A DNA stretch of 64,000 nucleotides from JACMQX01 sp044225675 (lineage in GTDB: Bacteria; Pseudomonadota; Gammaproteobacteria; Burkholderiales; Burkholderiaceae_C), in the NCBI GenBank assembly GCA_044225675.1, contig JBGAIH010000009.1, forward strand, positions 1-64,000, read 5' to 3'. Position 1 is the first letter of the stretch, and the number at the start of each line of letters is the position of its first letter. Under the pieces are notes generated by a model. It was not told the origin of the DNA. It worked only from the letters and a program-made list of their open reading frames with translations, and did no database searches. A program made the position numbers and the translations under genes. This document shows, piece after piece, positions 25,244-33,834 of the stretch.

Positions 25244-26326
25244 ATGTCCCAGCACGCCCCCGTCATTCTCGACATTGCCGGCACCCGACTGAGCGCGACC
25301 GACCGGCGCCGCCTCGCCCATCCGCTGACCGGCGGCCTCATCCTGTTCGGCCGCAACTGGCAGGACCGCGCGCAGCTCACCGCCCTGTGCGACGAGATCA
25401 AGTCCGTCCGTTCGGAGCTTCTGATCTGCGTCGATCACGAAGGCGGCCGGGTCCAGCGCTTTCGCACCGACGGATTCACCCACTTGCCGCCCATGCGCGC
25501 GCTCGGCGAGCTGTGGCTGCGCGACGCGCCCGGCGCGCCGGGCTCGGGTGCGATGGCTGCGACTGACGCCGCCACGGCCTGCGGCTTCGTGCTGGCATCC
25601 GAACTGCGTGCCTGCGGGGTCGACTTCAGCTTCACCCCCGTGCTCGACCTGGACTTCGGCCGCAGCGCGGTGATCGGCGATCGGGCGTTTGCGCGCGATC
25701 CCCGGGTTGTCGGTCTCCTCGCCAGGAGCCTGATGCACGGCCTGCTGCTGGCCGGCATGGCCAACTGCGGCAAGCATTTTCCCGGCCACGGTCATGTCGC
25801 CGCCGACTCGCACACCGACATCCCCGTGGACCGGCGCAGCCTCAAGGCCATCCTGGAGGACGACGCCGCACCCTACGGCTGGCTCGGCACCGTGCTGTCG
25901 AGCGTGATGCCCGCGCATGTGATCTATCCGAAGGTCGATGCACGGCCCGCAGGCTTTTCCGCCAAGTGGATCGAGGACATCCTGCGCGGTCGGCTCGGCT
26001 TTGCCGGCGCCGTCTTCAGCGACGATCTGAGCATGGCGGGTGCGCGGCTCATCGACGGGCGGGAGGTCAGCTACACCGAGGCGGGCCTCGCCGCGCTTCA
26101 TGCCGGTTGCGACCTCGTGCTGCTGTGCAATCAGTCGCTGGGCGAGGGGCGGGCGGTCGACGAACTGCTGGACGGGCTGACCGAAGCCCAGGTCAAGGGG
26201 CGATGGATGCCGAGCGAAGCGGGCGAGCAGCGCCGCCGCAGCCTGCTGCCGCAGCGACCGGCCGTGCCTTGGGACGACCTGATGGCCAGCCCGGACTACA
26301 TCCGGGCGCTTGGCCTGATCCCCTGA
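25244..26326 (+). CDS. nagZ: Beta-N-acetylhexosaminidase NagZ
   Basis: Cytoplasmic glycoside hydrolase family 3 enzyme that removes GlcNAc from anhydro-muropeptides in cell-wall recycling. The substrate-binding CVDHEGGRVQRF, the loop KHFPGHGHVAADSH containing the acid/base His, and FSDDLSMAG with the nucleophile Asp are all present. No signal peptide, as expected. Length 360. It follows acpS by nine bases and converges on lysS with only a 10-bp gap. Confidence 0.95.
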   Translation: MSQHAPVILDIAGTRLSATDRRRLAHPLTGGLILFGRNWQDRAQLTALCDEIKSVRSELLICVDHEGGRVQRFRTDGFTHLPPMRALGELWLRDAPGAPGSGAMAATDAATACGFVLASELRACGVDFSFTPVLDLDFGRSAVIGDRAFARDPRVVGLLARSLMHGLLLAGMANCGKHFPGHGHVAADSHTDIPVDRRSLKAILEDDAAPYGWLGTVLSSVMPAHVIYPKVDARPAGFSAKWIEDILRGRLGFAGAVFSDDLSMAGARLIDGREVSYTEAGLAALHAGCDLVLLCNQSLGEGRAVDELLDGLTEAQVKGRWMPSEAGEQRRRSLLPQRPAVPWDDLMASPDYIRALGLIP

Positions 26327-26336
26327 GCGCGGCGGC

Positions 26337-27866
26337 TCAGGATTCTCTTCGCAGCGCGGGGAAGAGGATCACGTCGCGAATGCTCGGGCTGTCGGTCAGC
26401 AGCATCATGAGGCGGTCGATGCCGACGCCGCAGCCGCCCGTCGGCGGCATGCCGTACTCCAGCGCACGGACGAAATCATGGTCGAAATACATGGCCTCGT
26501 CGTCGCCGCTGTCCTTGGCCGCGACCTGCGCATGGAAGCGGGCCGCCTGGTCTTCCGCGTCGTTCAGCTCGGAGAATCCGTTGCCGAACTCGCGGCCGGT
26601 GATGTAGAGCTCAAAGCGCTCGGTCACTTCGGGCCGTGAATCGTTGGCGCGGGCCAGCGGCGAGATCTCGGTCGGATGCTCCATGATGAACGTCGGCTGC
26701 CACAGCTTTTCTTCGACCGTCTCCTCGAAGTAAAGCACCTGCAGGCTGGCCAGCGAGCGCGTCGACAGCCGGTTCTTTTCTTCCGTCAGGCCGAGCTTGC
26801 GCAGGGCCTGGGTCAGCCAGGCGGCATCGTCCACATGGACCCCGGCCTCGGTGTACTTGAGGATCGCCTCGCGGATCGTCAGCCGCTCGAAGGCGGGCGC
26901 CAGATCGACGGGCTTGCCCTGGTAGGTCAGCTGAAGCGATCCGACGGCCTTCTGGGCGGCATCGCGGATCAACGACTCGGTGAAGTCCATCAGGTCGCGG
27001 TAGTTCCAGTAGGCCGCGTAGAACTCCATCATCGTGAACTCGGGGTTGTGGCGAACCGAGATGCCCTCGTTGCGGTAGCTGCGGTTGATCTCGAAGACAC
27101 GCTCGAAGCCGCCGACGATCAGCCGCTTGAGATAAAGCTCTGGCGCAATCCGCAGGAACATCTCCTGGTCGAGCGCGTTGTGGTGGGTCTTGAACGGCTT
27201 CGCGTTGGCTCCGCCCGGGATCGGGTGGAGCATCGGGGTCTCGACTTCGAGAAACCCGTGCGACACCATGAACTCGCGAATCGAACTGACGGCCCGGCTG
27301 CGCGCGGTGAAGCGCCGGCGGGCCTCCTCGTCCATCATGAGGTCGACATAGCGCTGGCGGTACTTCTGCTCCTGGTCGGCCATGCCATGAAACTTGTCGG
27401 GCATGGGCCTGAGGCTCTTGGTGAGCAGCCGCACCCGGGTGGCGTGGACCGACAGCTCTCCCGTGCGCGTCTTGAACACCTTGCCCTCGGCGGCAATGAT
27501 GTCGCCCAGATCCCAGTGCTTGAAGGCCGCGTAGGTCTCCTCGCCGACGTCATCGCGCGTGATGTAGACCTGCATCCGTCCGGTGGCGTCCTGGAGGGTC
27601 GCAAAACTGGCCTTGCCCATCACGCGTTTGAGCATCATGCGCCCGGCAATGCTGGCCGGCGTGCCCTCGGCCGCAAGTGTCTCTGCATCCTTGTCGCCGT
27701 GCTCTGCCACCAGGGCTGCGGCCCGGTCCGCCGGCTTGAAGTCGTTCGGAAAAGCCACGCCCGCGCCGGCTGCCTGCGCCTGACGCAAGGCCTTGAGTTT
27801 TTCGCGGCGCTCGGCGATCAGCTGGTTTTCATCCACGGCGGGGGGCGAAGTCTTGGAGTCGGACAT
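26337..27866 (-). CDS. lysS: Lysyl-tRNA synthetase, class II
   Basis: Charges tRNA-Lys. An N-terminal OB-fold anticodon domain (ASIAGRMMLKRVMGKASFATL) is followed by the class II catalytic core: motif 2 in FEINRSYRNEGISVRHNPEF and motif 3 in GGCGVGIDRLMML. Length is 509 residues from the ATG at 27866 (MSDSKTSPPAV). The open frame runs far upstream through the antisense of the murJ-like gene, a product of high GC without coding value. It is divergent from the glycan locus. Confidence 0.97.
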   Translation of the reverse strand: MSDSKTSPPAVDENQLIAERREKLKALRQAQAAGAGVAFPNDFKPADRAAALVAEHGDKDAETLAAEGTPASIAGRMMLKRVMGKASFATLQDATGRMQVYITRDDVGEETYAAFKHWDLGDIIAAEGKVFKTRTGELSVHATRVRLLTKSLRPMPDKFHGMADQEQKYRQRYVDLMMDEEARRRFTARSRAVSSIREFMVSHGFLEVETPMLHPIPGGANAKPFKTHHNALDQEMFLRIAPELYLKRLIVGGFERVFEINRSYRNEGISVRHNPEFTMMEFYAAYWNYRDLMDFTESLIRDAAQKAVGSLQLTYQGKPVDLAPAFERLTIREAILKYTEAGVHVDDAAWLTQALRKLGLTEEKNRLSTRSLASLQVLYFEETVEEKLWQPTFIMEHPTEISPLARANDSRPEVTERFELYITGREFGNGFSELNDAEDQAARFHAQVAAKDSGDDEAMYFDHDFVRALEYGMPPTGGCGVGIDRLMMLLTDSPSIRDVILFPALRRES

Positions 27867-27977
27867 GGGAGATGCAATCAGTAAGTCGTAGCGGGGAGAG
27901 GCGGGGCGAATCCACGATTCTAGTTTTTTGTGGGCGCAGCGGCCGGCGTGCCAGCAGCGGCGCTTGATAATTGCCCC

Positions 27978-29435
27978 ATGTTGCTTCGAGCCGGGATCGT
28001 ATCGCTGCTGCTCCTGCTGGCCAGCCGCCTGCTGGGGCTCTTGCGCGAATCCATGCAGGCTGCGGCCTTCGGTGCCTCGGGGCAGGGCGACGTCGCGGTG
28101 CTGATGCTCACCTTGCCGGACTGGATTGCAGGCCTGCTGGCCAGCGGCGCGCTCGCGTATGTGCTGGTGCCGTATTGGTCTTCGGTGCCGCCGGCGCTGC
28201 ATGCCCGGTCGCAGCGCCGGGTCGCCACGGTACTGCTCGCGCTGGGGGCCTTGCTGGGCCTGGCACTGTGGGCCTGGCCGGGTCAGGCCGTGGGGCTGCT
28301 GGCGTCTGGCCTGCCGCCCGAGCTGCGTCCGGCCGCTCGCGGCGCCATGGTGTGGAGCGCGGTTTCCATCCCGCTGGCCCTTCTGGCCGCACTGTGGGCG
28401 ACGCGGCTGCAGTTCGAGCGCGATTTCGTGGGCATGTACGCGGCCGGTCTGGTCGTGAATCTCGTGCTCGTGGCTGCCCTCGGCTATCTGGCGGTGCGGC
28501 CGGATCCGGTATTTGCGCTGGCCTTCCTCGGCGTGTGCCTGGGGATGGCCATGTTCGCCCGACTGGCGTGGCTCGGCTGGCGCCTGCCGCCCGATGGTCC
28601 GGCCCCGGCGCAGCCGGCCGCGGCTGCGGCGATGCCGGCCGCGTCCGTGTGGCTGTGGGCGGTGCTGTCGGCGGGGCTTCCTCTGGCGCTGCCGTTTGTC
28701 GCACGGTCGCTGGCTTCGCAGGCGGGGGAGGGTGAGCTGGCTGCGTTCAACTATGCGTGGAAGCTCGTGGAGCTGCCCCAGATGCTGGCTGTGCAGTTGG
28801 TCGCGACCCTGGCGTTCCCGGCCATCGCGCGCGCCATCGCCGACGGGCAGGATCCGGGGCGCCACATGCGGCAGGCCCTCCTGCTCGCGTGGACCCTGGC
28901 CTGCGCGGCGGCGGCGGCCCTGCTCGCGGGGTCTCCCGCGATTGCACAACTGCTGTTCGGCTGGGGCCGGATGACGCCCGACAGCGTGGCTCGTGTTGCC
29001 ACCTGGGCTGCAGTGGGCGCATGGAGTCTGCTGCCCCAGGCCATCGTTGCCGTGTCGCTCAACATGCTGGCCAGCGGGCGCCGCCTGCGCCCGGTCGTCG
29101 TCGCCTATGCGGTGGCGCTGGCGGCCCTGGCGGTGACGGCGCCGTGGAGCCGTGGCGACGGCACGCGGCTCATGGTCGTGATCGACACCGGGCTCGCCTT
29201 CGTGGCGCTGGTCAGTCTGCTGTCGCTCGGGCGCGCCGTGCGCGGCTGGATTCCGTGGCGGCCGATGGCGGTTGCGCTCGCCTTGCTTCTGGCCTGCGCC
29301 GCCGTGCGCGCCAGCGGGCTGTTGACGGGCCTGAGCATGGCGTCCGGCTTGGCCTGCGCAGTCGCGGCAGCGCTGGCGGTGGCGGCCGGCGCCTGGCTGG
29401 TCAGTGGCGAGCGCTTGCCCGGGCTGCACAGATAA
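27978..29435 (+). CDS. MurJ/MviN-family lipid-linked glycan flippase
   Basis: Polytopic membrane transporter of the MOP superfamily with about 14 predicted helices over 485 residues. The N terminus SRLLGLLRESMQAAAFG with DVAVLMLTLPD matches the MurJ signature, including the two Arg residues that contact the lipid pyrophosphate. MurJ itself flips lipid II. Here the gene lies 11 bp before an aldolase-like gene and a phosphoglycosyl transferase, so it may instead export the undecaprenyl-linked product of this locus. Whether another murJ exists in the genome cannot be seen. ATG at 27978 chosen; a GTG at 27930 is possible. Confidence 0.82.
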   Translation: MLLRAGIVSLLLLLASRLLGLLRESMQAAAFGASGQGDVAVLMLTLPDWIAGLLASGALAYVLVPYWSSVPPALHARSQRRVATVLLALGALLGLALWAWPGQAVGLLASGLPPELRPAARGAMVWSAVSIPLALLAALWATRLQFERDFVGMYAAGLVVNLVLVAALGYLAVRPDPVFALAFLGVCLGMAMFARLAWLGWRLPPDGPAPAQPAAAAAMPAASVWLWAVLSAGLPLALPFVARSLASQAGEGELAAFNYAWKLVELPQMLAVQLVATLAFPAIARAIADGQDPGRHMRQALLLAWTLACAAAAALLAGSPAIAQLLFGWGRMTPDSVARVATWAAVGAWSLLPQAIVAVSLNMLASGRRLRPVVVAYAVALAALAVTAPWSRGDGTRLMVVIDTGLAFVALVSLLSLGRAVRGWIPWRPMAVALALLLACAAVRASGLLTGLSMASGLACAVAAALAVAAGAWLVSGERLPGLHR

Positions 29436-29446
29436 TCAGGCGTCAG

Positions 29447-30253
29447 ATGATCGAGCTGTTGCAAATCACCAATGATCCGGCGTTCGCGCGCCGCTGCGAC
29501 GCGATGGCCGGCATCCGGCTGTTCGTCGACCTCGAGCGCATGGGCAAGGCCGAGCGTCAGGCCGGCCGCAATACCTTCATCAGTGCCCACCAGGTGGACG
29601 ATGTCGCGCGGATTCGCGACGCGGCGCCGCGCAGCAGTCTGATGGTGCGGGTCAATCCACTGCATGCGGGCTCCGCCGCCGAAGTCGAGGCCGTTCTGGC
29701 GCGCGGCGCCGATCTGCTCATGCTGCCGATGTTCACCGGCGCCGCGCAGCTGCAAGCGTTCTCCTCGATCGTTGCGGCGCGGGTGCCGATCGTGCCCTTG
29801 CTGGAGACCGGTGCCGCGCTCGACAGCGTGGCCGACTGGGTCCGCACGCCCGGGCTGCACGAGGTGTTCGTCGGCCTGAACGACCTGCATCTGTCCTTGG
29901 GCTGCCGGTTCATGTTCGAGCCTCTGGCCGACGGTCTTGTCGACCGGGTGGCGAAGGTCGCGCAGGCGCAGGGCCTGCGGTTCGGGTTTGGCGGCATCGC
30001 TCGGCTTGACGAAGGCCTGCTGCCGGGACGCGACGTGCTGGCCGAGCATCTTCGCATCGGCTCGCAGGCGGTGATCCTCTCGCGCACCTTTCACGGTGCC
30101 GGACGCGAGGGCAGCTTCGAGGAGCAGGTCGCTGCCCTGAGGCAGGCCGAAGCCGAGCTTGCGCTGCGCTCGCCGGAGGAGGTCGAGGCGGATCGGCTGA
30201 GGGTGTGTGCGGCAATCAAGGCGGTGGCTGCCCGTGTGGAGGCGGGTCGGTGA
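29447..30253 (+). CDS. HpcH/HpaI aldolase / citrate lyase-like protein
   Basis: Predicted metal-dependent aldolase or lyase with a phosphoenolpyruvate-binding TIM barrel, 268 residues. The metal-ligand regions look conserved: Glu in IVPLLETGAALD and Asp in FVGLNDLHLSLG. RVNPLHAGSAAEVEAVLARGADLLMLPM covers the middle strands. Family members cleave or form C–C bonds between pyruvate or oxaloacetate and aldehydes. Position between the flippase and the sugar transferase implies a role in making an unusual sugar or acyl group, but the substrate is unknown. Its stop overlaps the next start (GTGA). The open frame extends into murJ; the ATG at 29447 is where the fold begins. Confidence 0.72.
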   Translation: MIELLQITNDPAFARRCDAMAGIRLFVDLERMGKAERQAGRNTFISAHQVDDVARIRDAAPRSSLMVRVNPLHAGSAAEVEAVLARGADLLMLPMFTGAAQLQAFSSIVAARVPIVPLLETGAALDSVADWVRTPGLHEVFVGLNDLHLSLGCRFMFEPLADGLVDRVAKVAQAQGLRFGFGGIARLDEGLLPGRDVLAEHLRIGSQAVILSRTFHGAGREGSFEEQVAALRQAEAELALRSPEEVEADRLRVCAAIKAVAARVEAGR

Positions 30254-30804
30254 AGCGGCTGATGGACATCGTTCTGTCCCTGGCTGCGCTGATCGCGCTC
30301 AGTCCGGTGCTGCTGGTTGCCGCGCTGGCGGTGGTCCGCGAGGACGGTTTTCCCGTCCTGTTCCGGCAGCGCCGGGTCGGCTGGCGCGGTCGCGAATTCG
30401 GCCTGTACAAGTTTCGAAGCATGGTGAGGAACGCCGCCGCCATCGGCCCCTACTTCACGTCGGACCAGGACCCGCGCATCACGCGCACCGGCCGCTGGCT
30501 GCGCCGCACCAGCATCGACGAGTTGCCGCAACTGCTGAACGTGCTCAAGGGCGACATGAGCCTGGTCGGGCCCCGGCCCGATGTGCCGGCGCAGCGATCG
30601 CTCTACACCGACGCTGACTGGGCACAGCGGCTGAGCGTCCGCCCGGGCCTCACCGGGCTCGCCCAGGCCCTGGTCCGCTCGGAGGCCACCCCCGAGCAGC
30701 GGCTCGCGCTGGACCTGCAGTACACCCGGGAGGCCAGCCTCTGGCTCGACCTGCGCATCATGGTGTGGACCGTGCGGCGGCTCGGCGGGCGACAGTCCAA
30801 CTGA
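30250..30804 (+). CDS. Phosphoglycosyl transferase, PglC/WcaJ-like
   Basis: Monotopic phosphoglycosyl transferase that moves a sugar-1-phosphate to undecaprenyl phosphate and so begins a lipid-linked glycan. The re-entrant N-terminal helix (MDIVLSLAALIALSPVLL) is followed by VLFRQRRVG, LYKFRSMV, DPRITRTGRWLRRTSIDELPQ, GDMSLVGPRPD and RPGLTGLAQ, the full catalytic set. At 184 residues it is the small PglC-type form, without the long N-terminal bundle of WcaJ. PglC uses UDP-diacetamidobacillosamine, which the last three genes of this locus could make. GTG start at 30250 overlaps the aldolase stop. Confidence 0.88.
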   Translation: MKRLMDIVLSLAALIALSPVLLVAALAVVREDGFPVLFRQRRVGWRGREFGLYKFRSMVRNAAAIGPYFTSDQDPRITRTGRWLRRTSIDELPQLLNVLKGDMSLVGPRPDVPAQRSLYTDADWAQRLSVRPGLTGLAQALVRSEATPEQRLALDLQYTREASLWLDLRIMVWTVRRLGGRQSN

Positions 30805-31022
30805 GCCGGTTTGCGGCCCGGCGCAGCGCGCAGCGGCTTGAGCAATCACCGCTACGTTGCCGCCCGGTTGCCGCCGCACTACCGCAGGTCGGACGCAGCT
30901 GTGCAACGGAATGTTTCCAGAGGGGGTCCCCGCCTATAATCGGCCCCTGTTGTGCTGCTGACTTCAACCGCTGCGCCTGCAGGCGCCCTCACCCTGTGAA
31001 TCAACGACAGAATGACTCCCTG
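30805..31022 (+). promoter_or_regulatory. 218-bp gap with a TATAAT hexamer before the gcvPA-like gene
   Basis: A perfect TATAAT (30935–30940) lies 83 bp before the chosen start codon, with no good -35 partner. It is the longest non-coding gap in the glycan locus, so a separate transcription unit may begin here. I looked for glycine-riboswitch core motifs and found none. Confidence 0.4.
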
Positions 31023-32396
31023 ATGGAGCGACAGCCCGTCGGGTACAACGTCCACACCGGCTCGGATGTGCAGGCGATGCTCCAGACCATGGGGCTTCAT
31101 TCGGTGGAGCAGCTGCTGGCCGACATTCCCGCGCAGGTGCGTCTTCGCCGTGAGCTGGACCTGCCGCCCCCGCTGAGCGAGTGGGATCTGATGCGCGACG
31201 TCCGCGCCATGGCCGCGCTCAACAGCACCGTCCAGACCCATGCCTGCTTCCTCGGCGGCGGCGCCTACGAGCACTACGTTCCCTCGGTTGTGGACGCCAT
31301 CGTGTCGCGTGGCGAGTTCCTGACCGCCTACACGCCGTATCAGCCCGAGATGAGCCAGGGCCTGCTGCAGGCCCTGTTCGAGTTCCAGGTCCTCGCGGGC
31401 CGGCTGCTCGGACTCGACTGCGTCAACTGCTCGGTCTACGACGGCGCCACCGCACTCGCCGAGTCCTGCTGGATGATGTGCTCGGCCACCGGCCGGCGCC
31501 GGGTCGTGGTCACCCGCGCCCTGTGGCCCGAGTACCGTGAGGTGCTGGCGACCTATCTCGCACCGCGCGGGGTGACGGTCGACTACGTCATGCCCGACGC
31601 CCGCACCGGCCTCACCGATGCCGCCGCCATCGAGCGCCTGCTGGCGGCCGGCGACGTGGCCGGTGTGGTGGTGCAAAGCCCCAACGCCCTGGGCGTGGTG
31701 GAGGATGTCGCTGAGGCAGGCCGCGTGTGCCGCCCGCATGGCGCGCTGTTGACCGTCTGCGTCAATCCGGTCCTGTGCGGCTGGCTCGAAGCGCCGGGCA
31801 AGCTCGGCGCCGACATCGTCACCTGCGAAGGCCAGCCGCTCGGGCTGCCGCTGTCCTCGGGCGGGCCTTACGTCGGCATCATCGCCTGCGCCAAGCCGCT
31901 CGAGCGCTACCTGCCGGGGCGTCTGGTGGGGCGTGTGCACGACCTCAACGGCAAGCTGGGCTATGCGCTGGTCAAGGAGGACCGCGAGCAGCACGTGGCC
32001 CGCGACAAGGCCACGAGCCACATCTGCTCCAACCAGGCCCTCAATGCGATCCGGGTGGCCATCCACCTGTCCTGCCTGGGTGACGCAAACTTCATGCGGA
32101 TCGCGCAGGCCAATGCGGCGCTGGCGGTGCAACTGCGCGAACTGCTCGTGGCCCTGCCCGGCGTGCGGCCGCTGCGCACCGGCGTGCATTTCAACGAGTT
32201 CGCCATCGAGTTGCCCGTGGCCGCCGCCGTATTTTGCGAGCGCATGCGTGCGCAGGGCGTCTTCGCAGGCATCGAGGTGGACGAAGCCTTGGCCGGCAAC
32301 CGGCGCGGACTGCTCGTCGCCGTGACCGAGACCAAGTCCGCAGCCGACCTGCAGGCCTATGCCCGCAAGGCGGCCGCCTGTCTGCAGGAGTCCTGA
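31023..32396 (+). CDS. Glycine decarboxylase P-protein subunit 1-like (GcvPA-like)
   Basis: Homologue of the N-terminal half of the PLP-dependent glycine decarboxylase, 457 residues. Family signatures are clear: FLGGGAYEHYVPS, TAYTPYQPEMSQG, YDGATALAES, SGGPYVGIIA, and REQHVARDKATSHIC. In this subunit there is no PLP lysine; the partner supplies it. Betaproteobacteria normally have one fused GcvP of about 950 residues with gcvT and gcvH; here the split form sits in a glycan locus and no GcvH, GcvT or lipoamide dehydrogenase gene is seen. I infer a specialised decarboxylase. A GTG at 30996 is an alternative start. Confidence 0.85.
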   Translation: MERQPVGYNVHTGSDVQAMLQTMGLHSVEQLLADIPAQVRLRRELDLPPPLSEWDLMRDVRAMAALNSTVQTHACFLGGGAYEHYVPSVVDAIVSRGEFLTAYTPYQPEMSQGLLQALFEFQVLAGRLLGLDCVNCSVYDGATALAESCWMMCSATGRRRVVVTRALWPEYREVLATYLAPRGVTVDYVMPDARTGLTDAAAIERLLAAGDVAGVVVQSPNALGVVEDVAEAGRVCRPHGALLTVCVNPVLCGWLEAPGKLGADIVTCEGQPLGLPLSSGGPYVGIIACAKPLERYLPGRLVGRVHDLNGKLGYALVKEDREQHVARDKATSHICSNQALNAIRVAIHLSCLGDANFMRIAQANAALAVQLRELLVALPGVRPLRTGVHFNEFAIELPVAAAVFCERMRAQGVFAGIEVDEALAGNRRGLLVAVTETKSAADLQAYARKAAACLQES

Positions 32397-32397
32397 G

Positions 32398-33825
32398 ATG
32401 GCCGCCACCACCGCCTCCCAGACCATCGTCGAGCTGCACCGCGCCGGCGCCGCCAGTGACGTGTTCGCGGGCGCCGCTCGCCCGGCGCGGCCCGCGCCGA
32501 TTCCGTCGTTTGCGCGAGCGCGCAGCACCCTGGGCCTGCCCGAGGTCGCCGAAGTCGACGTCGTGCGGCATTTCACGCGCCTGAGCCAGGAGTCGCACGG
32601 TGTCGACAACGGCCCGTATCCGCTCGGCTCCTGCACCATGAAGTACAACCCCAAGCGCAACGACGAGCTGGCGCGCCTGCCCGGCTTCATCGACGCGCAT
32701 CCCATGCAGCCGGCCGACGCGCTGGGCGGCGTCTGGGAGCTGTACGAGCGCCTGCAGGGCATGGTCTGCGAGGTCACCGGCATGGACGCCTGCTGCCTTG
32801 CGCCGGCGGCCGGCGCGCATGGCGAGCTGGCGGGGCTGCTGGTGATCCGCGCGCACTATGCCCGCCTGGGCGACCGCCGCCCGGTCGTGCTCGTGCCGGA
32901 TTCGGCCCATGGCACCAACCCGGCGTCGGCGGCGATGGCTGGCTTCGAATGCCGCATCGTCCCCTCCGACCTGCAGGGCCGGGTCGACCGGGTCGCCTTG
33001 CGGGAGATGCTCACGCCCGACGTCGCCGCGTTCATGCTCACCAACCCCTCGACCCTCGGCCTGTTCGAGGAACATATCGTCGAGATCGCCGACGCCGTGC
33101 ATGCCAACGGCTCGCTGCTTTACTACGACGGCGCCAATCTCAATGCCCTGATGGGCATCGTGCGGCCGGGCGACATGGGCTTCGACGTGGTTCACGTCAA
33201 CGTTCACAAGACGTTCTCGACCCCGCACGGCGGCGGCGGACCGGGGGCGGGGCCGGTGGCGGTGAAGGCGGCGCTGGCGCCTTACCTGCCAAGTCCGGTG
33301 GCCGTGCGGCGCGACGGCGTGGCCTGCCGGGACGACGACCGCCCCCTGTCCATCGGCCGCATGAAGAGCTTCCATGGCCACGTCGGTGTGCTGCTGCGCG
33401 CCTATGGCTACCTGCGCACCATGGGCGCGGCGGGCCTGCGCGAGGCGTCGGAAAACGCCGTGCTCAACGCCAACTACCTGCAGCACCAGCTCGCGCCGAT
33501 GCTGCCGCCGGTGTACGACCAGTTCTGCAAGCACGAGACGCTCCTGTCCGGCGAAAAGCTCAACACCTCGGCGCGGCAATTCGCCAAGCGGCTGATCGAC
33601 TACGGCATCCATCCCCCGACCCTCGTGGGCGCAGGCTGCGTGTACTTTCCGGGTGACCTCAAGTCGGCCATGCTGATCGAGCCCACGGAAACCGAGACCA
33701 AGGCGAGCCTGGACTGGCAGGTCAGCATCTTCCGCCGCGTGTTCGAGGAGGACGCGACCGACGAGGCCCTGGTCGGCAGCGCGCCGCTGTCGCGCAAGAT
33801 TGCACGGATCGATTTGAAGAACTGA
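32398..33825 (+). CDS. Glycine decarboxylase P-protein subunit 2-like (GcvPB-like)
   Basis: Catalytic PLP-binding subunit paired with the preceding gene, 475 residues. The signature VHKTFSTPHGGGGPGAG contains the predicted PLP lysine, Lys271. DSAHGTNPASA, MLTNPSTLGLFE, YYDGANLNALMG and LGSCTMKYNPKRN match the family closely. It begins one base after its partner's stop, so the subunits are made together. Glycine is the likely amino acid because the family is strict, but without an H-protein the aminomethyl intermediate would need another acceptor or be released as methylamine; this is inference. Confidence 0.87.
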   Translation: MAATTASQTIVELHRAGAASDVFAGAARPARPAPIPSFARARSTLGLPEVAEVDVVRHFTRLSQESHGVDNGPYPLGSCTMKYNPKRNDELARLPGFIDAHPMQPADALGGVWELYERLQGMVCEVTGMDACCLAPAAGAHGELAGLLVIRAHYARLGDRRPVVLVPDSAHGTNPASAAMAGFECRIVPSDLQGRVDRVALREMLTPDVAAFMLTNPSTLGLFEEHIVEIADAVHANGSLLYYDGANLNALMGIVRPGDMGFDVVHVNVHKTFSTPHGGGGPGAGPVAVKAALAPYLPSPVAVRRDGVACRDDDRPLSIGRMKSFHGHVGVLLRAYGYLRTMGAAGLREASENAVLNANYLQHQLAPMLPPVYDQFCKHETLLSGEKLNTSARQFAKRLIDYGIHPPTLVGAGCVYFPGDLKSAMLIEPTETETKASLDWQVSIFRRVFEEDATDEALVGSAPLSRKIARIDLKN

Positions 33826-33834
33826 GGATTTGCC

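Noticed and set aside
26337..29429. A 1030-codon minus-strand open frame spanning lysS and the antisense of the murJ-like gene
   Set aside because: Only the C-terminal 509 codons match lysyl-tRNA synthetase. The upstream part is Arg/Gln/Pro/His-rich, without any motif, and lies exactly opposite a clear membrane-protein gene; this is the usual high-GC antisense effect.
30805..31022. Glycine riboswitch before the gcvPA-like gene
   Set aside because: The gap lacks the conserved glycine-aptamer core motifs I looked for.
31023..33825. Reading the gcvPA/gcvPB-like pair as the ordinary glycine cleavage system
   Set aside because: Not excluded, but disfavoured: no gcvH or gcvT is in the window, the genes lie inside a glycan locus, and betaproteobacteria normally use a fused GcvP. 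I kept the family name and flagged the function as open.
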